A stretch of 7,212 nt of DNA. Origin: a bacterium (GTDB lineage: Bacteria > Margulisbacteria > Marinamargulisbacteria > JAAEMD01). A program made the position numbers and the translations under genes. The stretch covers positions 1-7,212 of the forward strand of contig JAAEMD010000219.1 of assembly GCA_024225875.1 (NCBI GenBank), in the 5' to 3' direction. Position 1 is the stretch's first letter. Each line of letters starts with the position of its first letter. The notes under the pieces are model-generated. The model saw only the letters and a program-made list of their open reading frames with translations, was not told the origin of the DNA and did no database searches. This document shows, piece by piece, positions 1 to 6,075 of the stretch.

Positions 1-64
1 ACTTTCTTTTATTTTCCTGTTTTGGAATACTCTTATTTTACCTTTATTTTGTGCCTGTGAACAT

Positions 65-90
65 GGTTTGCTGGGCTGCGTCAGCAAGCC
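65..90. other. GC-rich hairpin, possible weak terminator of an upstream gene
   Basis: Bases 65-73 (GGTTTGCTG) pair with 82-90 (CAGCAAGCC), giving a 9-bp stem with one G-U pair and an 8-base loop. It stands out as GC-rich in a very AT-rich flank. The plus strand continues with CTATTTATAT, which is only moderately T-rich, so it would be a weak intrinsic terminator for a gene entering from the left. The minus strand has no T-tract. It could instead be a recombinase-binding or other structural site near the recombinase-like frame that follows. No gene is visible in bases 1-64. Confidence 0.4.
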
Positions 91-93
91 CTA

Positions 94-122
94 TTTATAT
101 CAAACTGATTTTATAGTATAAT
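94..122 (+). promoter_or_regulatory. Sigma-70-type promoter for the recombinase-like frame
   Basis: A perfect TATAAT -10 box lies at 117-122. TTTATA at 94-99 matches the TTGACA consensus at four of six positions, with a 17-bp spacer. The expected transcription start is about 129-130, which coincides with the ATG at 130, so the message would be essentially leaderless. No Shine-Dalgarno site precedes that ATG, which fits this reading. The call rests on motif matching in AT-rich DNA. Confidence 0.5.
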
Positions 123-129
123 TGTTTTT

Positions 130-315
130 ATGCAAAATACACTTACCTCTCCAAAATCACCAAATCAGAAAATTGCTAAGTTTGGTATAAATAAGATTTT
201 AGTTTCTCAAAATGATAAAATTTCACAAGAAGACTCACTCATTTTTTGGATGGGTCAATATTTTGAAAATATTGTAGACGGCTCAAAAGAAAAAACCTCA
301 TTTTTGTCAGTGTAA
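130..315 (+). pseudogene. Truncated N-terminus of a probable tyrosine recombinase/integrase
   Basis: The frame encodes 61 residues. Residues about 33-56 (ISQEDSLIFWMGQYFENIVD followed by GSKEKT) resemble the start of the SAM-like core-binding domain of tyrosine recombinases, where an aromatic-rich helix leads into a Gly-Ser-x-x-x-Thr turn before the helix that contacts DNA. Resemblance stops at about residue 56 (near base 297), and the last residues (SFLSV) look like unrelated read-through. A complete enzyme has roughly 300 residues and a C-terminal catalytic domain with R-H-R-Y residues, none of which is present here in any frame I could follow. It starts directly at the predicted transcription start without a Shine-Dalgarno site. 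I read it as a remnant cut by a deletion or insertion. The family assignment is from pattern memory on a short stretch; a small unrelated protein is the alternative. Confidence 0.42.
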
Positions 316-428
316 ATTTTTGAACTGAAAGGTTGAAATAAATCACAACTGGAACATTTGATTTTCTCACTCTGCTTATTGGATATTATCTTGTTCATTT
401 GGAAAAAGTGTATTGTAAATCAAGGTTA
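316..428. other. Unassigned AT-rich sequence between the recombinase remnant and the repeat
   Basis: I see no open frame of useful length, no continuation of the recombinase in another frame, no tRNA-like fold and no strong hairpin. It probably represents sequence joined to the recombinase remnant by the event that truncated it. Confidence 0.4.
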
Positions 429-466
429 TATAGCTGGTACAAATTGAAGTGTCCGTTTAAATGGGG
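429..466 (+). repeat. 38-bp direct repeat, copy 1 (left of the operon)
   Basis: It begins TATAGCTGGTACAAATTGAA and ends TGTCCGTTTAAATGGGG. It matches bases 7175-7212 at 37 of 38 positions in the same orientation; the only difference is G449 versus C7195. Identity starts abruptly: the bases left of 429 (AAGGTTA) do not match those left of 7175 (TTTGTAC). Repeats of this kind bracketing a gene cluster usually mark insertion-sequence ends or a site-specific recombination site. No transposase frame is attached to this copy within the window, so it could be an IS end left as a scar or the border of a cassette. Confidence 0.85.
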
Positions 467-512
467 AAGTGCAGTGTACTTGCGTACATAAACGAAGTCA
501 TTTGAAAACTTC
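467..512. other. Two small hairpins next to repeat copy 1
   Basis: Bases 475-479 and 484-488 (TGTAC and GTACA) form a 5-bp stem around TTGC on the plus strand, which reads as a GCAA tetraloop on the minus strand. Bases 494-498 and 508-512 (GAAGT and ACTTC) form a second 5-bp stem with a 9-base loop. They may be structured ends of the element that carries the repeat. They could also act as weak terminator-like structures for the operon ending at 582, but neither is followed by a real T-tract on the minus strand. The window ends before it can be seen whether copy 2 is followed by the same sequence. Confidence 0.35.
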
Positions 513-581
513 AGTGGCGAACATTTTATTTTGGAACAGATATAGTAAATACAAAAGCCCATGTTGAAGATAGCTCCTCAG

Positions 582-1529
582 CTAAAGATTTCTGGTACTG
601 TTTACAATATATAATGGCCTGTTTTTAGCTTCTTCAAAAATCCTGTAAATATATTCTCCTGCAATTCCAAGCATCATGATTTGAAGTCCGGAAAATATTA
701 TTATTGTTAAAATAACGGCCAGCGACCCTGAAACAGGATATTGTTTAAAAAAATTCAAATATATTAATAGTAGAGCTCCTGACAATCCCAGTAAAAACAG
801 AGCTGCCCCTAAATAATTAGCCAGCATTAAAGGAGCGTTAGAAAAGGAGTAGATACCATTTTTAGCTAAAGAACAGGACTTATAAAAAGAATATTTGGCC
901 CTGCCCGAAAACCGTTCATCTCTATGATATTCCAAAGCAGCTGTTTTATAACCGACCCAGGAAACTATCCCTCTGATAAAACGGTGTTTCTCTCTCATCA
1001 ACTTCAGTGCATCTACGACCCTTCTATTTATCAATCTAAAGTCTCCGGTATCTGCCGGTATTTCAGTATTACATAATATATTTAAGACCCTGTAAAACAT
1101 ATATGCCGGAAATTTCTTAAGAACAGATTCTCCTTTTCTACTCAACCTTTTTCCATAAACAATATCACAGCCATCCTTCGCCATTTTATACATATCCTCG
1201 ATAAGTTCCGGGGGATCCTGTAAATCAGCATCAATAATTGCTACATAATCTGCATCTACATAATCTATCCCTGCTGTTAAAGCCGCCTGATGACCAAAGT
1301 TCCTGCTAAAATCAATGATTTTAACAGCTGTATAATTTTCAGCAAAATCAGACAAAAAACATAAACTTTTATCTGTAGATCCGTCATTAACAAAAAGAAA
1401 AGACAGGTCAAGATCAGTCATTTTCTCCTTTAATTTCAGCAGCCGTTCAATCAATTTATAGATACAGTCTTCTTCATTATAGACCGGAATAATAATCGCC
1501 AGGCTCTTTCTTTTCTTTAAAACACTCAT
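582..1529 (-). CDS. Polyprenyl-phosphate glycosyltransferase, GT2 family, GtrB/DPM-like
   Basis: The protein has 315 residues, a normal length for the family. It probably transfers a sugar from a nucleotide donor to undecaprenyl phosphate on the cytoplasmic face of the membrane. The N-terminal GT-A domain shows SLAIIIPVYNEE (about 9-20), FVNDGSTDKS (46-55) and the metal/nucleotide motif DADLQDPPE (100-108). DTGDFRLINRR (160-170) is typical of the DPM1/GtrB/ArnC branch. Two membrane helices follow at about 236-260 and 268-292, ending in the GEYIYRIFEEAKNRP signature (291-305) seen in GtrB proteins. The ATG at 1529 is preceded by AGAGGTGAGAT, the best Shine-Dalgarno site of the operon, and that site overlaps the last codons of the upstream gene, whose stop lies 3 bp before the ATG. 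It is the last gene of the operon, and no GtrA flippase is visible beside it. The sugar cannot be deduced. Family call is firm, substrate unknown. Confidence 0.93.
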   Translation of the reverse strand: MSVLKKRKSLAIIIPVYNEEDCIYKLIERLLKLKEKMTDLDLSFLFVNDGSTDKSLCFLSDFAENYTAVKIIDFSRNFGHQAALTAGIDYVDADYVAIIDADLQDPPELIEDMYKMAKDGCDIVYGKRLSRKGESVLKKFPAYMFYRVLNILCNTEIPADTGDFRLINRRVVDALKLMREKHRFIRGIVSWVGYKTAALEYHRDERFSGRAKYSFYKSCSLAKNGIYSFSNAPLMLANYLGAALFLLGLSGALLLIYLNFFKQYPVSGSLAVILTIIIFSGLQIMMLGIAGEYIYRIFEEAKNRPLYIVNSTRNL

Positions 1530-1532
1530 ATC

Positions 1533-3950
1533 TCACCTCTTTTTTGCTATAAATCTGTACCAGAATTTCAGTTGTTTTTTGACTGGCAGAACTTTTGACA
1601 TTAAGTACTTCAGTTTTCCTGTAGAACCTGTAATAACAAAAACCCTGTTCTTTCTAACTGCTTCCATTATTTTTGAAACAAAACGTCTATTTCTCTTGAG
1701 AACCACTCCATCATGCTGATCGTTATTATCTATTGAAATAATAAATGTAAAAACCCCTATTCGTTTTTCAGACAAATTTTCCTCAGATAAGCCCAGAGAT
1801 AAGTTCATAAGGTAGGATCTGGTTGCAGCATACACACTCCTCAAGGGCAGTGGCTGAAAAGCCGCAGCCGAACTAATATTAATCAGCCTGCCCCACCCCT
1901 TTTTCTTAAAATGATTTAAAGCAAAGTAACTAATAAAGGTAGGTGCCAGACAGTTATTCATTATCATTACTTCCAGATCAGCAAAATCCATTTCATTAAA
2001 AACGCCACCTTTATATGAGCTTTCATTATTTATAACCCAGTCCAGAACGTATCTATTTGATTGAATATAATCAACTAAAAACTCTAAAGACTGCCTGCTG
2101 GAAAAATCTATAACTAATGAGTCTGCATTCAACTCTTCTGCCAGGGCCCTAACCCCTTCTTCTTCATCTATTAACAGAAGCCTGTGCCCTGATTTATAAA
2201 GCTCTTTTGCAATAACAGTACCAAGACCTGAGCCAGCACCTGTAACTACAGATACCAGGCGCTCTCCCTCATTAACATTATCCTCAATTAAGTCCAGGGA
2301 TCTGGCCAGTTCTCTAACCCCTTCTTTCTTACTTAACTTAAGTTTAAAGCCAAGGACTGAAAGTTTTTTATTACTGGCAGCTAAAACATCTCTATTCAAG
2401 ATCTGAAAACGTACTGGCAGACAGCACCTTATTTTTTCAGCAAACCAGATAAAAATATCAGGTACTTTTAATATGTGGAGTTTGCAGCCGATGATATCTG
2501 CAATCAATCTCAGCATATCACCAGGAGATACAGGCTGCCCATCAGTCACAAAGTAGTTTTCATTAACTGCTCTATTATCTGAGGCAAGAAAAAGAAAGGC
2601 ATGCGACAAGTCCGATACAGTAATAACACTCATTCTGCTCTTAAAGTTAACAAATGAAAATATCCTTTTTTCAAGTGCTGCAAACACTAGTCTGCTTATA
2701 TATTGATCCGGCCCCATACCTTCTCCATAAACCCATGGTATTCGGAGTATAGTAAAGTCAAGTCCAGATTCTCTTACTGCTATTTCAGCTTTAAGTTTGG
2801 ATCTATCATATTCTGTTACAGGATCAGGAATAGAACTCTCATCTAATAAATCATGATCATAATTACCCCTCCCGACCACGCGTATGTCACTGGCAAAAAC
2901 AATACGCTTAACACTTTTTTTATCTAAAGACTTTAGTAAAGCCAGAGTCCCGTAATAATTATTACGCCAGACACTATCACCTTTAAGTATTCTTGTTTCG
3001 GCTGCAAGATGAAAAACATAATGAACACCTGTTAAAGCATCTCTCAAATAAGGCAGATCATGCAAATCTCCTGACAAAGGAACTACGTCCGGATTATGTT
3101 CGAACTCTGCATCCAGCCTGTCTCTTGATCTAACTAATATAATTAAACGAACCTGCTTACCGTCCAGCCCTTCTTTTAATAAAAGCCGGGACACATGCCT
3201 TCCTGTAAAGCCTGTAGCTCCAGTAATGAACACTACAAGCTTTTTTCTGCCCCAGACTTTTAAATTTTCTTTTTTAATATCACCTGTATTATCCGGATAT
3301 CCGGCTTTCTTATTGATCGGAATACTGGCAATAAATACAGTTCTGGCTGAAGGCCATATTCTACGCACACGCTCAACTCTTGAAGTTCTCAGACCCACCC
3401 GGTTTAAAATAGATATCCATTCTTTAATGGTTCTACAGGCCAGGCTATCTGCAGGATGAAACTTTTTACTGAAATAACTGGTAATAAATTTATCTAAAAA
3501 ATCATCCTGGTCCACTTCTTTAAGAATTAACTTCCCCCCGTTTTTCAGGCTGCCGGCAACTTTATCTAAAAAACCAAGCTGTTTTTCATAGTCAATACAA
3601 TGAGCTATATCATTTAATATAACTAAATCTGCCTTTAATTCTATCGAGCCATTAAAAATATCTGATTCAATATACTTAACATTTCCCGGTGCATTTCTGC
3701 GTGCTGTTTCTATCTTATGTTTATCCGGATCTATCCCGTAAATATTTATTTCAGGCAGGAGCCGTGCCAGTAAATTTGTTAAAATCCCCTCTCCACAACC
3801 CAGATCAATAACAACACCACTGACAGGTATATGTCTTATAAAAAAGCCGACAGGCACGATAAAGTGCTGTACAAAAGCCTTCAATGGAGAAACACCTCCA
3901 TTAAAAACATAACTGAAAACAGAAATATATCTAATAATAAATCTTCTCAA
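1533..3950 (-). CDS. Three-domain fusion: SAM methyltransferase, extended SDR (epimerase/dehydratase-like), classical SDR
   Basis: This 805-residue protein joins three enzymes normally encoded separately. Residues about 1-215 are a class I SAM methyltransferase: motif I VVIDLGCGEG (46-55), acidic motif II near D74, D97 after strand 3, and ADLVILND (107-114). Residues about 236-555 are an extended SDR: TGATGFTG at 243-250, HLAAETR at 314-320, candidate catalytic S354, and Y381-x-x-x-K385 (YDRSK). Residues about 563-805 are a classical SDR: TGAGSGLG (570-577), NISS (691-694), and Y707-A-A-T-R711, where the usual catalytic lysine is arginine. The family's NNAG is NNES (641-644) and the usual PG motif after strand 6 is missing, so this domain may have lost or altered redox activity. 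The tail is basic and may touch the membrane. The start is TTG at 3950, with GGAG six bases upstream and an in-frame TAA just before. A TTG at 3884 behind GGAGG is an alternative. Substrates are unknown; glycan or lipid tailoring is inferred from context. Confidence 0.9.
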   Translation of the reverse strand: MRRFIIRYISVFSYVFNGGVSPLKAFVQHFIVPVGFFIRHIPVSGVVIDLGCGEGILTNLLARLLPEINIYGIDPDKHKIETARRNAPGNVKYIESDIFNGSIELKADLVILNDIAHCIDYEKQLGFLDKVAGSLKNGGKLILKEVDQDDFLDKFITSYFSKKFHPADSLACRTIKEWISILNRVGLRTSRVERVRRIWPSARTVFIASIPINKKAGYPDNTGDIKKENLKVWGRKKLVVFITGATGFTGRHVSRLLLKEGLDGKQVRLIILVRSRDRLDAEFEHNPDVVPLSGDLHDLPYLRDALTGVHYVFHLAAETRILKGDSVWRNNYYGTLALLKSLDKKSVKRIVFASDIRVVGRGNYDHDLLDESSIPDPVTEYDRSKLKAEIAVRESGLDFTILRIPWVYGEGMGPDQYISRLVFAALEKRIFSFVNFKSRMSVITVSDLSHAFLFLASDNRAVNENYFVTDGQPVSPGDMLRLIADIIGCKLHILKVPDIFIWFAEKIRCCLPVRFQILNRDVLAASNKKLSVLGFKLKLSKKEGVRELARSLDLIEDNVNEGERLVSVVTGAGSGLGTVIAKELYKSGHRLLLIDEEEGVRALAEELNADSLVIDFSSRQSLEFLVDYIQSNRYVLDWVINNESSYKGGVFNEMDFADLEVMIMNNCLAPTFISYFALNHFKKKGWGRLINISSAAAFQPLPLRSVYAATRSYLMNLSLGLSEENLSEKRIGVFTFIISIDNNDQHDGVVLKRNRRFVSKIMEAVRKNRVFVITGSTGKLKYLMSKVLPVKKQLKFWYRFIAKKR

Positions 3951-3977
3951 TTAATACTCCATATCTATTATGATATA

Positions 3978-4919
3978 CTATTTTCTGATATTCTCATTAT
4001 CAATAAAGTCTTTATATACTATGCTTAAGCCTTTACTGAGCGGCATTGTGCTTTTCCATCCCAGCTGATTTATTCTACTTATATCCAGCAGTCTTTTATT
4101 TGAACCATCAGGCCTGGACCTGTCCGGAACTATATTTCCTTTATACCCTGTAATATCCTTAATTTGTTCTGCCAGCTCCATAATACTACAGTCAGAACCT
4201 GTACCAATATTAATAATTTCTCCGATATTTTTTGCGCTGTGCCTTTCCATTAAAAAAACACAGGCTTCAGCAAGATCATCGCTATATAAAAACTCACGCC
4301 TCTGACTCCCTGTCCCCCAAACCGTAAACTCAGGCCTGTTATTTATTTTAGCAGCATGACACCTCCTGATTAACACAGGTATAACATGTGCATTTTCCAT
4401 ATGATAGTTATCATTAAGTCCATATATATTAGATGGCATTACACAAAGGAAGTCCGTACCATATTGTCTGTTAAAAGCCCCGCACAATTTTATTCCTGCA
4501 ATTTTAGCAATTGCATAAGGCTCATTAGCAGGCGCCAGCTTTGAATTTAACAAACAATCTTCTTTAAGCGGCTGAGCAGCCTTTTCAGGATAAATACAGG
4601 CAGACCCCAGAAAAAGAAGTTTTTCAGTTCCAGATATCTGAGCAGCTTCAATAACATTATTTTGTATTCTAAGATTAGATAATAAAAAATCTACCGGATA
4701 ATTCTGATTTGCATAAATCCCGCCAACTTTTGCAGCAGCCAGAAAAACCCAGTCAGGTTTTTCAGCCTTAAAAAAGTTCATCACCTTTTCTCTATTTCTT
4801 AAATCAAGCTCCTGCCTGGTTCTAAAAATTATATTTTGATAACCTTTTTTCTCGAGCTGCCTCTTGACAGCACTGCCTGCCAGTCCTTTATGACCAGCTA
4901 CAAAAACCTTTATGTTCAT
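3978..4919 (-). CDS. fcl: GDP-L-fucose synthase (GDP-4-keto-6-deoxymannose 3,5-epimerase/4-reductase)
   Basis: It converts GDP-4-keto-6-deoxy-D-mannose to GDP-L-fucose with NADPH in the cytoplasm. Motifs are close to E. coli Fcl/WcaG (numbering from the ATG at 4919): nucleotide-binding GHKGLAGSAV at about 9-18, LGSACIYP with catalytic S106 and C108, NEPYAIAKIAGIKLC with Y135 and K139 of the SDR triad, and H178 in HVIP. VWGTGSQRREF (about 200-210) and DGSNKRLLD (271-279) are also typical. The length from ATG 4919 is 313 residues, usual for the family. An upstream in-frame TTG at 4928 would add three residues, but has no Shine-Dalgarno site, and the ATG is where homologues start. The ATG overlaps the stop of a nine-codon mini-frame (ATGA), which suggests coupled initiation. 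The partner GDP-mannose 4,6-dehydratase (gmd) is not in the window, so the substrate must come from a gene elsewhere. Apart from the missing Shine-Dalgarno site and gmd, nothing is irregular. Confidence 0.95.
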   Translation of the reverse strand: MNIKVFVAGHKGLAGSAVKRQLEKKGYQNIIFRTRQELDLRNREKVMNFFKAEKPDWVFLAAAKVGGIYANQNYPVDFLLSNLRIQNNVIEAAQISGTEKLLFLGSACIYPEKAAQPLKEDCLLNSKLAPANEPYAIAKIAGIKLCGAFNRQYGTDFLCVMPSNIYGLNDNYHMENAHVIPVLIRRCHAAKINNRPEFTVWGTGSQRREFLYSDDLAEACVFLMERHSAKNIGEIINIGTGSDCSIMELAEQIKDITGYKGNIVPDRSRPDGSNKRLLDISRINQLGWKSTMPLSKGLSIVYKDFIDNENIRK

Positions 4920-4945
4920 AAACCACAAAACTCAAAAACAAACAT
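4916..4945 (-). CDS. Nine-codon mini-frame before fcl, probably for translational coupling
   Basis: An ATG at 4945 opens a frame encoding MFVFEFCGL. It is preceded by TGGAG six bases upstream (GGAG at 4955-4952), directly after the wecB stop at 4957-4959. Its TGA (4918-4916) overlaps the fcl ATG (4919-4917) as ATGA. fcl itself has no Shine-Dalgarno site at the proper distance, so ribosomes could load here, terminate and reinitiate at fcl. The peptide itself need not have a function. The frame is short enough to arise by chance; the combination of a well-placed ribosome site and the exact ATGA overlap is what supports it. Confidence 0.45.
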   Translation of the reverse strand: MFVFEFCGL

Positions 4946-4956
4946 ATCCAGCTCCA

Positions 4957-6075
4957 TTATAATTGATACTGTTTAATTATATCTAAAATCCTTTTTGCTG
5001 CAGCCCCATCACCATAAGGGTTTTTCTTATGGGCCATTGAATCATAAACTTTTTTACTGCCCAGCAGTTCAGATACTTCTGAAACTATTTTTTTCTGATC
5101 AGTACCAGCAAGCCTGGCTGTGCCGTTATCCAGGCCTTCTGTTCGTTCCGTTATATCTCTCATTACCAGGACAGGCTTATTTAAGGAGGGGGCTTCTTCC
5201 TGTATCCCGCCTGAGTCCGTTAAGATCATATAAGACTTACTCATTAACCATATAAGCTCCGGATAATCCACTGGTTCTATCAAATAAATATTTTCTATAC
5301 CAGCTAAAATACTGCTGACTGTCTCTCTAACTTTTGGATTCAAGTGAACCGGATAAATAATAGTTACATCGTTAAACCTTTCTGCTATTTCCTTTATTGC
5401 CAGACATATACCCTCAAAAATCCTGCCAAAACTTTCCCGCCTGTGTCCTGTAACCAGGATTATCTTTTTACTAAAATCAATATTTGAGAAACGGTTGTAA
5501 TACTGTTGATCACCCTGCTGCTTAACCATATCAAGGCCTGTAAACAAAGCATCTACAACTGTATTTCCAACACACCACACATTTTCAACAATACCCTCTT
5601 TTTTAAGATTATTGACTGCTTGATCAGTAGGGGCAAAATGAAAATCAGCAATCAGGCTGACAAGTTTTCTGTTCATTTCTTCCGGATAAGGAGAATATTT
5701 ATTATTGCTCCTCAGGCCAGCCTCTACATGTCCTACTTTTATTTTCTTATAATATCCTGCAAGAGCCCCGGTAAAAGTGGTTGTTGTGTCACCCTGAACT
5801 ATCACAAGGTCTGCATTAAAATCATCCATAACATTATCTATTTCTTTCAACCCTTCAACAGTAACATCAAAAAGAGATTGATTTTGACGCATAATATCCA
5901 GATCATAATCAGGCTTGATACAAAATAAATTTAAAACCTGATTCAGCATATCTCTGTGTTGAGCTGTAACACATACGCCAGTATTAAAGCTCTGATCCTG
6001 CTTAAATATTTTTATCAGGGGAATTAGTTTAATAGCTTCCGGTCTTGTACCAAAAACAAATAAGATATTCTTCAT
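4957..6075 (-). CDS. wecB: UDP-N-acetylglucosamine 2-epimerase, non-hydrolysing
   Basis: It interconverts UDP-GlcNAc and UDP-ManNAc in the cytoplasm, feeding ManNAc or ManNAcA into cell-wall polymers or capsule. The 372-residue length is normal for WecB/MnaA. Motifs in order: FGTRPEAIKLIPL (8-20), VQGDTTTTF (93-101, with D96), GHVEAGLRS (115-123, with E118), PEEMNRK (131-137), the catalytic loop TGHRRESFG (209-217, with H211), and the nucleotide-binding LTDSGGIQEEAP (285-296) with TERTEGLDNGT (309-319). All expected catalytic positions are present. Its ATG at 6075 overlaps the stop of the preceding gene (ATGA, 4 bp), and no Shine-Dalgarno site lies before it, so translation is probably coupled. 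No UDP-ManNAc dehydrogenase (WecC) is nearby, so UDP-ManNAc itself may be the product used. The FucNAc-pathway enzyme FnlC/WbjD is a related alternative, but the N-terminal motifs fit WecB/MnaA better. Confidence 0.95.
   Translation of the reverse strand: MKNILFVFGTRPEAIKLIPLIKIFKQDQSFNTGVCVTAQHRDMLNQVLNLFCIKPDYDLDIMRQNQSLFDVTVEGLKEIDNVMDDFNADLVIVQGDTTTTFTGALAGYYKKIKVGHVEAGLRSNNKYSPYPEEMNRKLVSLIADFHFAPTDQAVNNLKKEGIVENVWCVGNTVVDALFTGLDMVKQQGDQQYYNRFSNIDFSKKIILVTGHRRESFGRIFEGICLAIKEIAERFNDVTIIYPVHLNPKVRETVSSILAGIENIYLIEPVDYPELIWLMSKSYMILTDSGGIQEEAPSLNKPVLVMRDITERTEGLDNGTARLAGTDQKKIVSEVSELLGSKKVYDSMAHKKNPYGDGAAAKRILDIIKQYQL

Noticed and set aside
429..520. Repeat copy 1 plus its hairpins as an integron attC or attI site.
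   Set aside because: No RYYYAAC/GTTRRRY pair is placed as in attC sites, there is no long imperfect palindrome, and the operon points toward rather than away from the recombinase remnant.
541..555. TATAG-TAAA-TACAAA resembling the start of the 38-bp repeat (TATAG-CTGG-TACAAA).
   Set aside because: Only 11 of 15 positions match and similarity does not extend to either side; expected by chance in AT-rich DNA.
571..584. TAGCT-CCTC-AGCTA hairpin at the operon end as an intrinsic terminator.
   Set aside because: The stem is only 5 bp, overlaps the stop codon of the last gene and is not followed by a T-tract on the minus strand.
3226..4028. Two short plus-strand frames (3226-3459 and 3831-4028).
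   Set aside because: Both are antisense to the fusion gene and the end of fcl and have no family signal.
4995..5255. An 86-codon plus-strand frame.
   Set aside because: It is antisense to conserved motifs of wecB and has no recognisable domain.
5506..5928. A 140-codon open frame on the plus strand.
   Set aside because: It lies wholly antisense to the well-supported wecB gene and encodes a composition typical of a reversed AT-rich frame, with no motif or ribosome site.
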